Below, one piece after another: positions 9,094-19,357 of a DNA stretch of 46,720 nucleotides. Every line of letters begins with the position of its first letter. The first letter of the stretch is position 1. Under the pieces are notes generated by a model, which worked only from the letters and a program-made list of their open reading frames with translations, was not told where the DNA came from and made no database searches. Position numbers and translations under genes: made by a program. Source of the DNA: Dehalococcoidales bacterium (lineage in GTDB: Bacteria; Chloroflexota; Dehalococcoidia; Dehalococcoidales; UBA1222); contig JAEESL010000007.1 in assembly GCA_016286345.1 (NCBI GenBank), positions 1 through 46,720 of the forward strand, read 5' to 3'.

Positions 9094-9582
9094 TTATATC
9101 TCCTTTAAAATAAAATAATATGGGCATATGTTCTCGTAGCTGCCATCCTTCATTCTGAACCCGCCGGGAATAACTCCAAGCTGGATAAATCCCAGTCTTT
9201 CATACAGATGTCTGGCATGTATATTGGATTCGACCACTGCATTGAACTGCAGTATTCCGAATCCTTTTTCCCTTCCGCGGACAATACAGTCCTTCACAAG
9301 CATTTCACCGATGTGCTTTCCCCGGCTTTCCCTGCTGACCGCATAGCTGGCATTGCAGATATGTCCGCATCTGCCGACATTATTCGGATGAAGGATATAC
9401 AGACCGTATATTCTTCCTTCATCTTCTGCTACGGCACAGTAGGTCTGGGATCCGAAGAACTTCCTGCCTGTTTCAGCATCAAGTTCTTCTTCCTGCGGAA
9501 AGGCTGTTCCTTCTTCAACAACCTCATTCCAGATCCTGATCATTTCTGTCAGGTCTTTCTCATTATACTCTCTTATCTTCAT
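9094..9582 (-). CDS. GNAT family N-acetyltransferase
   Basis: MKIREYNEKDLTEMIRIWNEVVEEG...YAVSRESRGKHIGEMLV...HARHLYERLGFIQLG. Confidence 0.88.
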   Translation of the reverse strand: MKIREYNEKDLTEMIRIWNEVVEEGTAFPQEEELDAETGRKFFGSQTYCAVAEDEGRIYGLYILHPNNVGRCGHICNASYAVSRESRGKHIGEMLVKDCIVRGREKGFGILQFNAVVESNIHARHLYERLGFIQLGVIPGGFRMKDGSYENICPYYFILKEI

Positions 9583-10268
9583 CCTATTTTTCCTGTCAGA
9601 AACGCAAATACCTTTTCATTGAACTCTTCCGGATTGTTCCTGGCAATATAGTGATTTCCTTTTACAAACACCAATTCTGAATCCGGAATGGATGCTGAAA
9701 TCAATTCCGTATGCTTTCTTTTTATCAGATCACGTGTTCCCGCCATCACAAGAGTCTTAACAGTAATCTTTGACAGCTCTGAAGGATCGATATTCGGTGA
9801 ATCGACCATGAGGCCGAGCATTTCCATTTTTGCTTTTGCCTTCGGATCATTCTTTGCCCTGGCTTTATTGATCCTGTATCCGATCTCGATCGGAAGCTGG
9901 GTGGTAAGCTTAACTCCTGATGTGTTGAGATTTGCTCCGTCAACGATCAGTCTGATCAGCATATCGGAATGTCTGATGGCAAACAGAAGAGCAATATTGC
10001 CTCCGTCTGAAAAACCAAGCAGATTGGCTTTGCTGATACCGCGATGCTTCATGAATTCATAGAGGTCATCTGCAAATTGTGAAATGGTAAACGGCTCTTC
10101 TCCTCTGGGAGTCCTCCCATGTCCGCGGGTATCTATGGCATAAACATGAAAGTATTTTGAAAACAGATCGATCTGTCCGGCAAAGTAATCACTGTTCTCA
10201 TCGTTGCCGTGCAGCAGGATGAGTTTTTCTCCATGCCCTTTCTCAATACAGTAATGCTTTATATCCAT
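9579..10268 (-). CDS. Alpha/beta hydrolase
   Basis: LILLHGNDENSDYFAGQIDLFSKYFHVYAIDTRGHGRT...NLLGFSDGGNIAL; 4-nt overlap with the GNAT gene. Confidence 0.88.
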   Translation of the reverse strand: MDIKHYCIEKGHGEKLILLHGNDENSDYFAGQIDLFSKYFHVYAIDTRGHGRTPRGEEPFTISQFADDLYEFMKHRGISKANLLGFSDGGNIALLFAIRHSDMLIRLIVDGANLNTSGVKLTTQLPIEIGYRINKARAKNDPKAKAKMEMLGLMVDSPNIDPSELSKITVKTLVMAGTRDLIKRKHTELISASIPDSELVFVKGNHYIARNNPEEFNEKVFAFLTGKIG

Positions 10269-10392
10269 GCATATATCATAGCTTTTTTACCATCAAAGAA
10301 AAGATTTTTTTTGAGATCCGGTCATTTTTGAAAAATTTGTCCACATGTGTGCAGTATTATGAAATTGTCATTTTGGAACTCCTTCTTGAATA

Positions 10393-10437
10393 CGGGAACA
10401 GCTGAAGTCGCATAAGCTGTTCCCGAACTTCTTTTTC
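10393..10437 (+). terminator. Strong GC-rich hairpin followed by a T-rich run; possible terminator
   Basis: CGGGAACAGCT...AGCTGTTCCCG, then AACTTCTTTTT. Confidence 0.5.
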
Positions 10438-10529
10438 AGGACTTTTTTATCCGGATTGCTGTAAAATACCTTGCAGTGATAATCTTTTAACTTGGTAACA
10501 CTTATTATCCTGAAAGAGGGTTATTGAAT

Positions 10530-10877
10530 ATGATCGCTTTGCTGATGAATCTATTTCTTGTCATGTCAGGTGTTCTTCTGCTCATTTATGACAGGAAATA
10601 TAAGACTACGACCGGAAAAGTGATCAGCAGCGGAAAAGGCGGAGAAACAAAATACCAGTCAGTCGTTGAATACGATGCCGATGGAAAAACTCTGCACTGC
10701 AAGATCGATCATTCAAAGGAAGCACTCACCAGGGAAGGAGCAGCCGTAAAGCTCAAATATGATCCCGAAGATCCTGTTTCGGCGACCAATGAAATGATCG
10801 ATGTCACAGCTCTTCTGCTTATCGGTATCTGTTCTTTCAATATAGTTCTGGTTATCATCAGCTTTATCGCTTCTTGA
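10530..10877 (+). CDS. DUF3592-like small membrane protein
   Basis: Two TM segments flank TTGKVISSGKGGETKYQSVVEYDADGKTL...LKYDPEDP, a DUF3592-like pattern. Confidence 0.55.
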   Translation: MIALLMNLFLVMSGVLLLIYDRKYKTTTGKVISSGKGGETKYQSVVEYDADGKTLHCKIDHSKEALTREGAAVKLKYDPEDPVSATNEMIDVTALLLIGICSFNIVLVIISFIAS

Positions 10878-10957
10878 TTTTCCTCGGAATTGCTGTTAAT
10901 AATCATGCAGATGATCTGCGTGTTAAAAATAAAAGATTCATGCTCAGGAGATATTCT

Positions 10958-11509
10958 ATGAACAGCAGCCAGGCATTATCCAAACTCATGGAAGGAAACA
11001 ACAGATATGTTGAAACCGGAAGGAACGATTCTGTATTCGGAAAGGAATACCTGAAGGACCTTGCGGAAAACGGACAGCATCCCTTTGCCTGTGTTATCTG
11101 CTGTGCCGATTCAAGAGTGGTTCCCGAGAATATTTTCTCCGTCAATATCGGCGAGATATTCACGATAAGAAACGCCGGAAATGTCATAGACAATGCCGAG
11201 GTCGGATCTGCGGAATATGCCGCACTTCATCTTCATGTTCCTCTGATCCTGGTACTGGGACATACAAAATGCGGAGCGGTACAGGCAGCACTGTCCGGAA
11301 ATGATGAAGGAAATATCGGATATATTGCATCACGCATAAAGAAAGAGCTCGGAGGCGAGACCGATCCCCGAATCTGTTCAGCAAGAAATGCAGTGCACGG
11401 AGCAAATACCCTGAAGGAAAGCCCCATCCTTTCAAAACTCATCAGCGAAGAAAAGCTAAGAATAGCCGTAGCACTCTATGATGTAGATACCGGAAAGGTC
11501 AGTTTCTAG
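10958..11509 (+). CDS. Beta-class carbonic anhydrase
   Basis: CCADSRV...RNAGN...LGHTKCGAVQAAL. Start set at MNSSQALSKLMEGN with RBS CAGGAGA; the longer TTG ORF start is unlikely. Confidence 0.88.
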   Translation: MNSSQALSKLMEGNNRYVETGRNDSVFGKEYLKDLAENGQHPFACVICCADSRVVPENIFSVNIGEIFTIRNAGNVIDNAEVGSAEYAALHLHVPLILVLGHTKCGAVQAALSGNDEGNIGYIASRIKKELGGETDPRICSARNAVHGANTLKESPILSKLISEEKLRIAVALYDVDTGKVSF

Positions 11510-11640
11510 TTAAAACATATCTTTCCGTAGCAATTGCCATGGCTGATTAATTCCCCATACCCACCCTGGGATCGTAAGTACATGGTAGTAAATATTCAAT
11601 ATAAAGATGCATTTGTAAGGATGCTGGGCAAAAGTGTAAA

Positions 11641-11720
11641 AAAGGATTCGAACCTTGATGACGCCCCTGTCAACACCATACAATGGGCACATACTCTGCC
11701 CTGGAGTTGTACTCTCCCGA
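11641..11720 (-). other. tRNA-like debris (T-arm and possible D-arm motif), probably a degenerate tRNA
   Basis: Minus-strand AAGGTTCGAATCCTT T-arm plus GTCGGGAGAGTAC, which resembles a D-arm. Spacing and acceptor stem do not form a canonical tRNA. Confidence 0.3.
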
Positions 11721-11737
11721 CCCGTTAACCTTAAAAG

Positions 11738-12196
11738 CTATTGTTCTATAAGATCAGTCGTCCAGTTGAGTCCCTGAATCCTGGTCTCAAGCTCTCTCAA
11801 TTTCTTTGCTTCTTCATCAATGCGCTTCTGAAGAGCTCTTACGTTCATGGTGCTCTTGATTACGATCTCTGACCCTCTGGATCTGTACACTTTCTCGCTG
11901 GATTTAGTGACAAAAGAGCGGAGGATATCAATGTGAAGTATCATTGCATCACGTTTTGAGATAAGAGCAGTAATGGTTTCACTGCCGTCTTTAACGGCTG
12001 CGTTCGTCAGATTGATTGCTGTGACCAGTTCTGTCAGTCTGTCTGTCATTCTGTCCAGCTGTGCAAGGAGTTCTTCAGGATCCTCGGAAGGATTCTCACC
12101 TTCCTGGACCAGAGCGTTGTTGGAAAGTCTTTCTCTGATCTGTGCGATTCGTTTCTGAAGATCGCTTCTTTCTGATAATGCTTCTGCAATTTTCAT
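11738..12196 (-). CDS. DIP1984 family protein
   Basis: MKIAEALSERSDLQKRIAQIRERLSNNALVQEGENPSEDPEELLAQLDR...ELETRIQGLNWTTDL. Confidence 0.8.
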   Translation of the reverse strand: MKIAEALSERSDLQKRIAQIRERLSNNALVQEGENPSEDPEELLAQLDRMTDRLTELVTAINLTNAAVKDGSETITALISKRDAMILHIDILRSFVTKSSEKVYRSRGSEIVIKSTMNVRALQKRIDEEAKKLRELETRIQGLNWTTDLIEQ

Positions 12197-12279
12197 ATCT
12201 TTCTCCTATAAAACATGCAGCCGGCAAAGGATGAAGATCAATCACCGGCCATGATATCAATCTGTATCGAAAACGGTTT

Positions 12280-14223
12280 TTACTGTTTGTCGTTGACCTT
12301 CTTAATAAAAGCAATAAATTCATCGGACGGAACAGGAGTTGAGAAATAAAATCCCTGAAGATAGTCACAATTCATTTCTTCAAGCATTGCCATCTGCTCA
12401 GGTGTCTCAACACCCTCAGTCACAACTTTGATGCCGAGTTCATGCGCCATTCTGATGGTGTTATCAAGGATCACATATGCATTTCTGACTTCTCTGGATT
12501 TCCACATGATCGATCTGTCTATCTTTACTAAATCGAATGGTATATCAAAGAAATAAGACAGATTCGAATAGCCTGTACCGTAATCATCCATGGAAAAACC
12601 GCATCCTGCTTTCTTGATGCTATTTATTGATTTTCTCAGAGCCTTTGAATCCATGGACATCTGTGATTCGGTGATCTCAAAATTGATGTGTGAAGTATCG
12701 ATACCTGATTTTTCGATCATTTCCAGAAGGTCCTTAATAGCTGTACTGTTCATGCACTGTATCATTGACAGGTTCACTTCCATGCACTTGAATCCGTGCT
12801 GGAGAATTTCGGAATTATTCATCATGTCCAGTACATTTCTCAGGACTATCTTTCCGATCTCTATTATCCTACCCTTCTTCTCTGCAATGGGGATGAATTC
12901 ATCAGGAGGAATAAACCCGAGATCGGGATCCTTCAGTCTGAGCAGGGCCTCCGCTGTGGAAACCGCCTTTGCCTCTGTATCCCAGATGGGCTGGTAATAT
13001 ACCTCAAAACCATTGTCCAAGATAGCTTTGTATATGGCATCTTCAACTGCACTCTGACGGTTGAATCTTTCGATAAGAGTGGTTATCTTACCTTTATTCT
13101 GATATCCGTTGTCATTAGAACTTTCAGAGTAATTTTCTCTGACATTGTCTATGACAAGGAGAAGATGTTCAAGATTATTGATCTCTTCAGGGACTTTGAT
13201 CGTTGAAATGACTGTGTCAAGCTTGCAGCTTACGGTTTTCTCGACCCATTCATTACTGAATCTTTCTTCAGCCTGACGAATTGCGTCTTCAATATTATCC
13301 ATGTGAGTACTTAGAAGGACAAAGTATCCTTTGTCCAGATAATAAACGGTTATTTCTTTTCTGATGTTTCTGAGAAATTCACCAACCAAGGCCATGATGC
13401 CTGTCATACGGTCGATCCCCAATTTCAGATTGGCATTCTCATAATTGGTGATATCGACAGTTGCCATCGAGTATGACGATCTGTTGATAAAATAGTTTCT
13501 GTTGTCTTCGATAAATGCCCTCTTGTTGTAGCAGCCAGTAGTAAAATCGGATATTTCTTCCCAGTTATCCATAACGAGAAGTATTCCCATCATAACGATG
13601 GTTTCTATAAAACATGAAATAAGGATATCTGGAATAAAAGCCTGGACAGCTTCTGCAACTATTGAAGAGAAAATAAAGAAGAACCCCATCAGCTTCTTTG
13701 AATATGTAAGACCTCGTCCGTATTTGAACAGATACACAGTTGAAAGAACGAGATACAAAAGATCAACTGCATACAGGACATAGAATGCCGGACCATGCGT
13801 GTACATTCCGGCGGAATCGTAATAAAAGACCCAGTTGAAAAAAGGATTGAGGAGAAAACAAAGAAGAACAATCACGACCGGAATAGTCAGGGAAAAAACT
13901 TTTATACGTGATGCCCTTGTTGTAAATGTTTTATCCACACCTGTCTGGAAAAGAATATAAACGAAGAAAATGAAAGGCATTAAGTTCTGGCAGATAAGAT
14001 AACCGTAATTGGAAAAGTCTCTCAGCCCTTTTGAATACTGATCGGGATAAGAATTCGGAAAACAGGTCAAAATATCGAAGAAACATGTCAGAGCGCTGAA
14101 AATGGCAAGAACAAAGATCGCCTTGTTTACCGGTCTTTCAAGTTTCTTCTTCCAGAGAATAAAAATGACCGCGATAACCGACATCACAAAGCCGACTATA
14201 TCAAAATCGTAGTTATACAGCAT
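12280..14223 (-). CDS. Membrane-anchored EAL phosphodiesterase with degenerate GGDEF domain
   Basis: N-terminal multi-TM region. GGDEF position reads DKGYF. EAL domain intact (AEALLRL, EITESQM, MDDYGTGYSNL, VKIDRSI, VTEGVET). Confidence 0.9.
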   Translation of the reverse strand: MLYNYDFDIVGFVMSVIAVIFILWKKKLERPVNKAIFVLAIFSALTCFFDILTCFPNSYPDQYSKGLRDFSNYGYLICQNLMPFIFFVYILFQTGVDKTFTTRASRIKVFSLTIPVVIVLLCFLLNPFFNWVFYYDSAGMYTHGPAFYVLYAVDLLYLVLSTVYLFKYGRGLTYSKKLMGFFFIFSSIVAEAVQAFIPDILISCFIETIVMMGILLVMDNWEEISDFTTGCYNKRAFIEDNRNYFINRSSYSMATVDITNYENANLKLGIDRMTGIMALVGEFLRNIRKEITVYYLDKGYFVLLSTHMDNIEDAIRQAEERFSNEWVEKTVSCKLDTVISTIKVPEEINNLEHLLLVIDNVRENYSESSNDNGYQNKGKITTLIERFNRQSAVEDAIYKAILDNGFEVYYQPIWDTEAKAVSTAEALLRLKDPDLGFIPPDEFIPIAEKKGRIIEIGKIVLRNVLDMMNNSEILQHGFKCMEVNLSMIQCMNSTAIKDLLEMIEKSGIDTSHINFEITESQMSMDSKALRKSINSIKKAGCGFSMDDYGTGYSNLSYFFDIPFDLVKIDRSIMWKSREVRNAYVILDNTIRMAHELGIKVVTEGVETPEQMAMLEEMNCDYLQGFYFSTPVPSDEFIAFIKKVNDKQ

Positions 14224-14444
14224 TTTCCTGTTTTATTCTCCGGACAAACTCTCAGTTTTAATATGTAATGTCTAATTATACCAAAATACTGTATGTACAC
14301 ATATAGTTACGAGTCTTATATTCCTCAAAGAGCAGCATACACTAAAAACTGTTTGCATAGATAAAGGTCGCATGTTAGAATTTTTGTGCCTAAAAGCATG
14401 GTTTCCCCGACTTTATGTAAAGGATTAAAAGTAGTGGTTTTGCT

Positions 14445-16523
14445 ATGAAACTGGAATCTTTCTTTAACCCTAAAAGCATCGCCGTTGTCGGCGTATCCGA
14501 TAACCCCACCAAGCTGGGAGCTGTAGTTTTCAATAACATTCTCACAGCAGATTTTAAAGGCGATCTGTTTGCAGTAAACCCCAAATGCGACGGGCAGACG
14601 CTGTACGGCAAACCATGTGTGGCAAGCGTGGCCCAGCTTCCCGAACCTATCGATCTGGTAGTAATCCTGGTGCCTGCCAAAGTAACAGAATCCGTTATCG
14701 ATGACTGCATCGCAAACGGCACCAAGAATATTTCCATCATCACGGCAGGCTTCGGTGAAGTCGGTGAAAAAGACCTGGAAAAACGCATTGCCCAGAAATG
14801 TCTCGACAACGGCATCAATCTTCTCGGTCCCAACTGTCTCGGACACATTGCCACTTTCAATAACGTAAACGCATCCTTCGGCGGCATTCCTACACGCGGA
14901 AATGTCGCTTTTATTTCCCAGTCAGGCGCATACTGTTCAGCCATCATGGACTGGGCTGAAGAAAAAGGCATCGGTTTCTCCCATTTCATTTCGATCGGCA
15001 ACAAGGCACTTATGGGAGAGGATACGCTGCTTGATGCCCTTCAGGATGATCCCAACACAAAGGCTTTCGTTTTCTATCTCGAATCGATGAAAAACGGCAA
15101 GGCTTTCCTTAAGGTACTCAAGAAAGTATCCGATACCAAACCATGCGTGATCATGGAACCGGGCAAGAGTTCAAAGGCACAGGCTGCTTCTCTGTCCCAT
15201 ACCGGTTCACTAGCTCCCAATTACCGTGTACTGGAGATAGCTCTTCAGGAAGCAGGCGCAATCCAAGCTTACAATGACCGTGAATTGTTCGGTCTGCTTG
15301 AGATCCTTGAATATGCCAATCATAACGAATTTGACGGAAAGGTCGCAGTCCTTACAAATGCAGGCGGTGTCGGCGTGCTTACATCAGACCTCTGTGAGGA
15401 AGCAGGACTCGATCTTGCCAGACCAAGCGATGAAACAGTCGAAAAACTGCGTGCAGCCCTGACTCCCGAAGCATCCGTCGGCAATCCTATCGACGTGATC
15501 GGAGATGCCAAGGCTGACAGATATGAAAACGCTCTCCGTATTTTGTGTGAGAGCGGAGAATACAAGAACATCCTGGTTCTGCTCACACCCCAGCGTGTGA
15601 CCGACCCTGTCGGAACAGCTGAAGCTATTGTCCGTGTCGCACCTGAATACAAAAACGTCAATATCTACTGCGTATTCGTCGGCGGAACAAAGGTTGCAGA
15701 AGGTCTTCAGATACTCAGTGCAAACCGCATTCTCAATTATGAATATCCCAACGATGTTGTCAGACTCCTGGGCCTTCTCAAGGCACAGATGCCGTACCGC
15801 GGAAAGAAACTTCCCACGGCTCAAGTCAACGAAGTTCCCGAAAATATCAAAAAAGCAGTTGCTGATGCCAAAGAAGCAGGACTTGCCTCCCTGCCCCAGC
15901 AGACAGTGAACATGATAATGGATCACTACGGCATCGATTATCCCAAGAGCGGAAACTTCACTGACAAGAATGAAGCTCTGGCATTCTGCAGGAATATCTT
16001 CCCCAAGTCAGTCGTCCTCAAATTGTCTGCACCTGATGCCCTTCACAAGACGGAAATGAAAGGTATTTACCTTAACATCTGCGATGATGCATCCTTCAAT
16101 GAGGCCTGGGACGGACTCTGGGGTTCCATTGAGAAATTCCAGCTGAAAGGCGCATCTGTTCTTATCCAGGAAATGATAACCAAGGCAAGCGAAACTATCA
16201 TCGGAGTAAATTCCGACAAAAACTTCGGAAGAGTGATGGTATTCGGTACCGGCGGTATCTATACTGAAGTCATGAGAGATACAGCAATGAGAATCCTCCC
16301 TGCTGATGACTTTGATGCAATGATCAAGGAAACCAAGATCGGAACTATCATCAACGGTGTCAGAGGCGAAGCACCCAAAGCTGTAGGTCCTCTTATCGAA
16401 TGTCTGAAAAAGGTTCAGCAGCTCGTACTTGAAATTCCTGAAATCACATCTATCGACGGCAACCCTGTTCTTGTCACTTCAGACAGAGCAGTGGTCGTTG
16501 ACTTCAAGATGCTTCTCAAATAA
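14445..16523 (+). CDS. ADP-forming acetate/acyl-CoA ligase, fused alpha and beta subunits
   Basis: N-terminal CoA-binding (FFNPKSIAVVGVSDNPTKLG), FISQSGAY..., C-terminal ATP-grasp (IIGVNSDKNFGRVMVFGTGGIYTEVMRD). Confidence 0.9.
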   Translation: MKLESFFNPKSIAVVGVSDNPTKLGAVVFNNILTADFKGDLFAVNPKCDGQTLYGKPCVASVAQLPEPIDLVVILVPAKVTESVIDDCIANGTKNISIITAGFGEVGEKDLEKRIAQKCLDNGINLLGPNCLGHIATFNNVNASFGGIPTRGNVAFISQSGAYCSAIMDWAEEKGIGFSHFISIGNKALMGEDTLLDALQDDPNTKAFVFYLESMKNGKAFLKVLKKVSDTKPCVIMEPGKSSKAQAASLSHTGSLAPNYRVLEIALQEAGAIQAYNDRELFGLLEILEYANHNEFDGKVAVLTNAGGVGVLTSDLCEEAGLDLARPSDETVEKLRAALTPEASVGNPIDVIGDAKADRYENALRILCESGEYKNILVLLTPQRVTDPVGTAEAIVRVAPEYKNVNIYCVFVGGTKVAEGLQILSANRILNYEYPNDVVRLLGLLKAQMPYRGKKLPTAQVNEVPENIKKAVADAKEAGLASLPQQTVNMIMDHYGIDYPKSGNFTDKNEALAFCRNIFPKSVVLKLSAPDALHKTEMKGIYLNICDDASFNEAWDGLWGSIEKFQLKGASVLIQEMITKASETIIGVNSDKNFGRVMVFGTGGIYTEVMRDTAMRILPADDFDAMIKETKIGTIINGVRGEAPKAVGPLIECLKKVQQLVLEIPEITSIDGNPVLVTSDRAVVVDFKMLLK

Positions 16524-16541
16524 TTGATTCTTTATCGTATC

Positions 16542-16576
16542 AGACCCGTCATACTGTTCATATGACGGGTTTTTTT
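16542..16576 (+). terminator. Rho-independent terminator
   Basis: GACCCGTCATACTGTTCATATGACGGGTTTTTTT. Confidence 0.85.
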
Positions 16577-16657
16577 ATTTATGAAAATAAATTTTTTCCA
16601 AAACAGTTATCATATATGTAGTGGATTACTCATAAGAGAGTTTCAGGAGGACGATGA

Positions 16658-17365
16658 ATGGAAAATACAAAACCGACCAGCCTGGAAGAGAATGAAGCCC
16701 GGGGCATCGCCGAAATCCTCAGCCGCGGAGCAGCCAATCCGTCAGAATTCGAAAGATACTTCCGGCAGATCAATGAACTGATGTGCTACTACCAGTGTGC
16801 GATCATGGAAGTCGAAACAAAATTCCGCGTTCTTGAGAAACAGCTTTCCATGCATCATGACAAAAGTCCCATCGATTCAATCCAGACCAGACTTAAATCC
16901 ACAGCCAGCATCATGGAAAAGATCCAGCGCAGAAACCTGGACGTAACATCGATCGAAACAATAGAAAAGAATATCCACGACATAGCAGGAGTACGGGTGA
17001 TATGCTCCTTCATTGATGACGTATATGAACTTGCAAAGTCCTTTGCAGATCAGGATGACATCACAGTCCTGGAAGTAAAAGACTATATTAAAAACCCGAA
17101 ACCCAACGGTTACAGAAGTCTGCATATCATTGTCGAGGTCCCGATCTTCCTGAAGGACGAGAAACGTATGATGAAAGTCGAGGTGCAGATGCGCACCATC
17201 GCCATGGAATTCTGGTCCAACCTTGAACACAAGATGAGATATAAGAAAAGCATGTCGGAAAAGGTCAGACGTGAAACAGAGGACGAACTGTTTGCATGCG
17301 CGGAATTATCGGCCGAACTGGACAGAAGAATGCAGGAAGTTTTCTACATAATAGAAAATGACTGA
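16658..17365 (+). CDS. Small alarmone synthetase (GTP pyrophosphokinase family)
   Basis: HDIAGVRVICSFIDDVYELA...YIKNPKPNGYRSLHIIVEVPIFL...VEVQMRTIAMEFWSNLEHKMRYKK. Confidence 0.9.
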   Translation: MENTKPTSLEENEARGIAEILSRGAANPSEFERYFRQINELMCYYQCAIMEVETKFRVLEKQLSMHHDKSPIDSIQTRLKSTASIMEKIQRRNLDVTSIETIEKNIHDIAGVRVICSFIDDVYELAKSFADQDDITVLEVKDYIKNPKPNGYRSLHIIVEVPIFLKDEKRMMKVEVQMRTIAMEFWSNLEHKMRYKKSMSEKVRRETEDELFACAELSAELDRRMQEVFYIIEND

Positions 17366-17511
17366 CAAAGATATTGAAGATGCATTTAATGACGGCAGAA
17401 AATAAGGTATAATGAGCTTTAATCTGAAAGAATAAACGGGTGGTTTTTCAGCCTGAAAACATACCTGAACGGTTTGCTGTCAGGTTCCCATCTTAAACAA
17501 GGAGAAAGACT

Positions 17512-18759
17512 ATGCTTGATATAAAGTTTATAAGAGAAAACCCTGACAAGGTAAGGGAAGCTCTCTACTGGAGAAATGATCACAAGGCTCCCCTGGATAA
17601 GTTACTGAAGGCTGATGAAGAACACCGTGTTGTTCTCACAGAACTTGAAGATCTCCGACGACAGCGAAAGGATATCTCAAAACTGGGCAAGGATGCTGCG
17701 GAAGCAGGACGAAAACTCCGTGACCAGATCAAGGAAGTCGAGGAAAAGGAATCTGCATTAAGCGAGCAGATCCGTACCATGATTCTTCAGTTCCCCAACA
17801 TTCCCCAGGATACTGTTCCCAAGGGACTTTCAGAAGACGATTTTGTAATTGAAAGATACAGCGGAGAAGTTAAGGAGCTCGGTTTTGAAGCTCTGCCCCA
17901 CTGGGATCTTGCCGAAAAACTCGGAATCATTGATTTTGAACGGGGCGTCAAGCTTTCCGGTACCCGTTTCTATATACTTAAGGGCCTCGGTGCCAGACTT
18001 CAGCGAGCCGTTATCTGGCTGATGCTTGACAGACACACCAACAGACACGGATACACTGAGATCTATCCTCCCTACATGGTCAAGAGAGACATAATGACCG
18101 CATCCGGCAACCTGCCTAAATTTGCAGACAACCTTTACCACGATGATGAAGACGATATGTGGTTTGTTCCTACTGCAGAAGTACCTCTGACCAGTCTCCA
18201 TGCAGATGAGATACTCAGTGCAGAAGATCTCCCTATCCACTATGCCGCATACACTGCCTGTTTCAGACGTGAAAAGATGTCAGCAGGCAAAGATACCAGA
18301 GGTATCAAGAGAGGCCACCAGTTTGACAAGGTGGAGCTTTACAAGCTCTGCAAGCCGGAGACTTCAAATGATGAGCTCTTCTCTATGATCAAGGATGTCA
18401 CCGATATTCTTGATGACCTCGGTCTGGTATACAGACTGAAGGCTCTGTCAACAGCCGATATCAGCTTCTCATCATCAAAGACCTATGATATCGAAGTCTG
18501 GGCTCCCGGCTGCAAGGAATGGCTCGAAGTCAGTTCATGTTCAAACTGCCGTGATTTCCAGGCAAGACGAGCAAATATAAGATTCAGACCGACTCCTGAC
18601 TCAAAGCCTGAATTTGTCCATACATTAAACGGATCAGGTTTGGCCCTGCCACGTGTTATGATAGCTATAATGGAGAATTATCAGACCAAGGACGGCGGCA
18701 TCAGAATTCCTGAAGCTTTACAGCAGTTCATGTGCACTGATGAAATAAGACCTAAATAA
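17512..18759 (+). CDS. serS: Seryl-tRNA synthetase
   Basis: MLDIKFIRENPDKVREAL coiled-coil N-terminus, class II motifs TAEVPLTSLHADEIL, CFRREKMSAGKDTRGIKRGHQFDKVE, LNGSGLALPRVMIAIMENYQ. Confidence 0.97.
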   Translation: MLDIKFIRENPDKVREALYWRNDHKAPLDKLLKADEEHRVVLTELEDLRRQRKDISKLGKDAAEAGRKLRDQIKEVEEKESALSEQIRTMILQFPNIPQDTVPKGLSEDDFVIERYSGEVKELGFEALPHWDLAEKLGIIDFERGVKLSGTRFYILKGLGARLQRAVIWLMLDRHTNRHGYTEIYPPYMVKRDIMTASGNLPKFADNLYHDDEDDMWFVPTAEVPLTSLHADEILSAEDLPIHYAAYTACFRREKMSAGKDTRGIKRGHQFDKVELYKLCKPETSNDELFSMIKDVTDILDDLGLVYRLKALSTADISFSSSKTYDIEVWAPGCKEWLEVSSCSNCRDFQARRANIRFRPTPDSKPEFVHTLNGSGLALPRVMIAIMENYQTKDGGIRIPEALQQFMCTDEIRPK

Positions 18760-18773
18760 CGGATGGATTGTTA

Positions 18774-19337
18774 ATGTCAAAACGAAAACGACAGCTTTTC
18801 TTCGCCAAATGGGGTGGGTTGATCATAAGCGCCGCCTTCGTTTTGATATTTTCTGCTGTCGGGGGTCTTTATTTACATGCCAACGGAGAAGTCAGCAACA
18901 CTCTTGCCTGGGTCTCCAGAGGTGCCACATTCGAAACCATAGAGCCCTGGCTGCGCGATGATGTGAATCAGATAGCAAAATACAAGGTTACCGTCAGAAT
19001 AGATAACCTTGACAGCGGACAGGCAGATTTTTCAATGGCCAACCCTGTCATAGTTATGGGAGGATATGAACTTCCCATTCAGAATACTGAGATCCTGACG
19101 ACTGCTGAAGACGGCAGCATCAGCATCAACGGACATATTGACGGTCATAAATATGTCAGGATTCCTATGATCATTGCACCGACATACAGAATGCTTGAGG
19201 ATATGTCCAAAAAAGACTCTGTCGAACTGAGATTTTCCTTCAATAATACTGTCAAGGCTAAATACAGTTTCTTCACAAAAGATATATCCGTGCCGGTCAC
19301 TATCTCTACAATGCTTCAGATCAAATACGAAACCTAG
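18774..19337 (+). CDS. Membrane-anchored protein of unknown function
   Basis: N-terminal TM segment then extracytoplasmic domain; ATG start chosen over the TTG at 18768. Confidence 0.55.
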   Translation: MSKRKRQLFFAKWGGLIISAAFVLIFSAVGGLYLHANGEVSNTLAWVSRGATFETIEPWLRDDVNQIAKYKVTVRIDNLDSGQADFSMANPVIVMGGYELPIQNTEILTTAEDGSISINGHIDGHKYVRIPMIIAPTYRMLEDMSKKDSVELRFSFNNTVKAKYSFFTKDISVPVTISTMLQIKYET

Positions 19338-19357
19338 TGGTTTTGGAATACCGCCGC

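Noticed and set aside
15384-15926. 180-aa minus-strand ORF
   Set aside because: Antisense to the ADP-forming acyl-CoA ligase; no supporting features.
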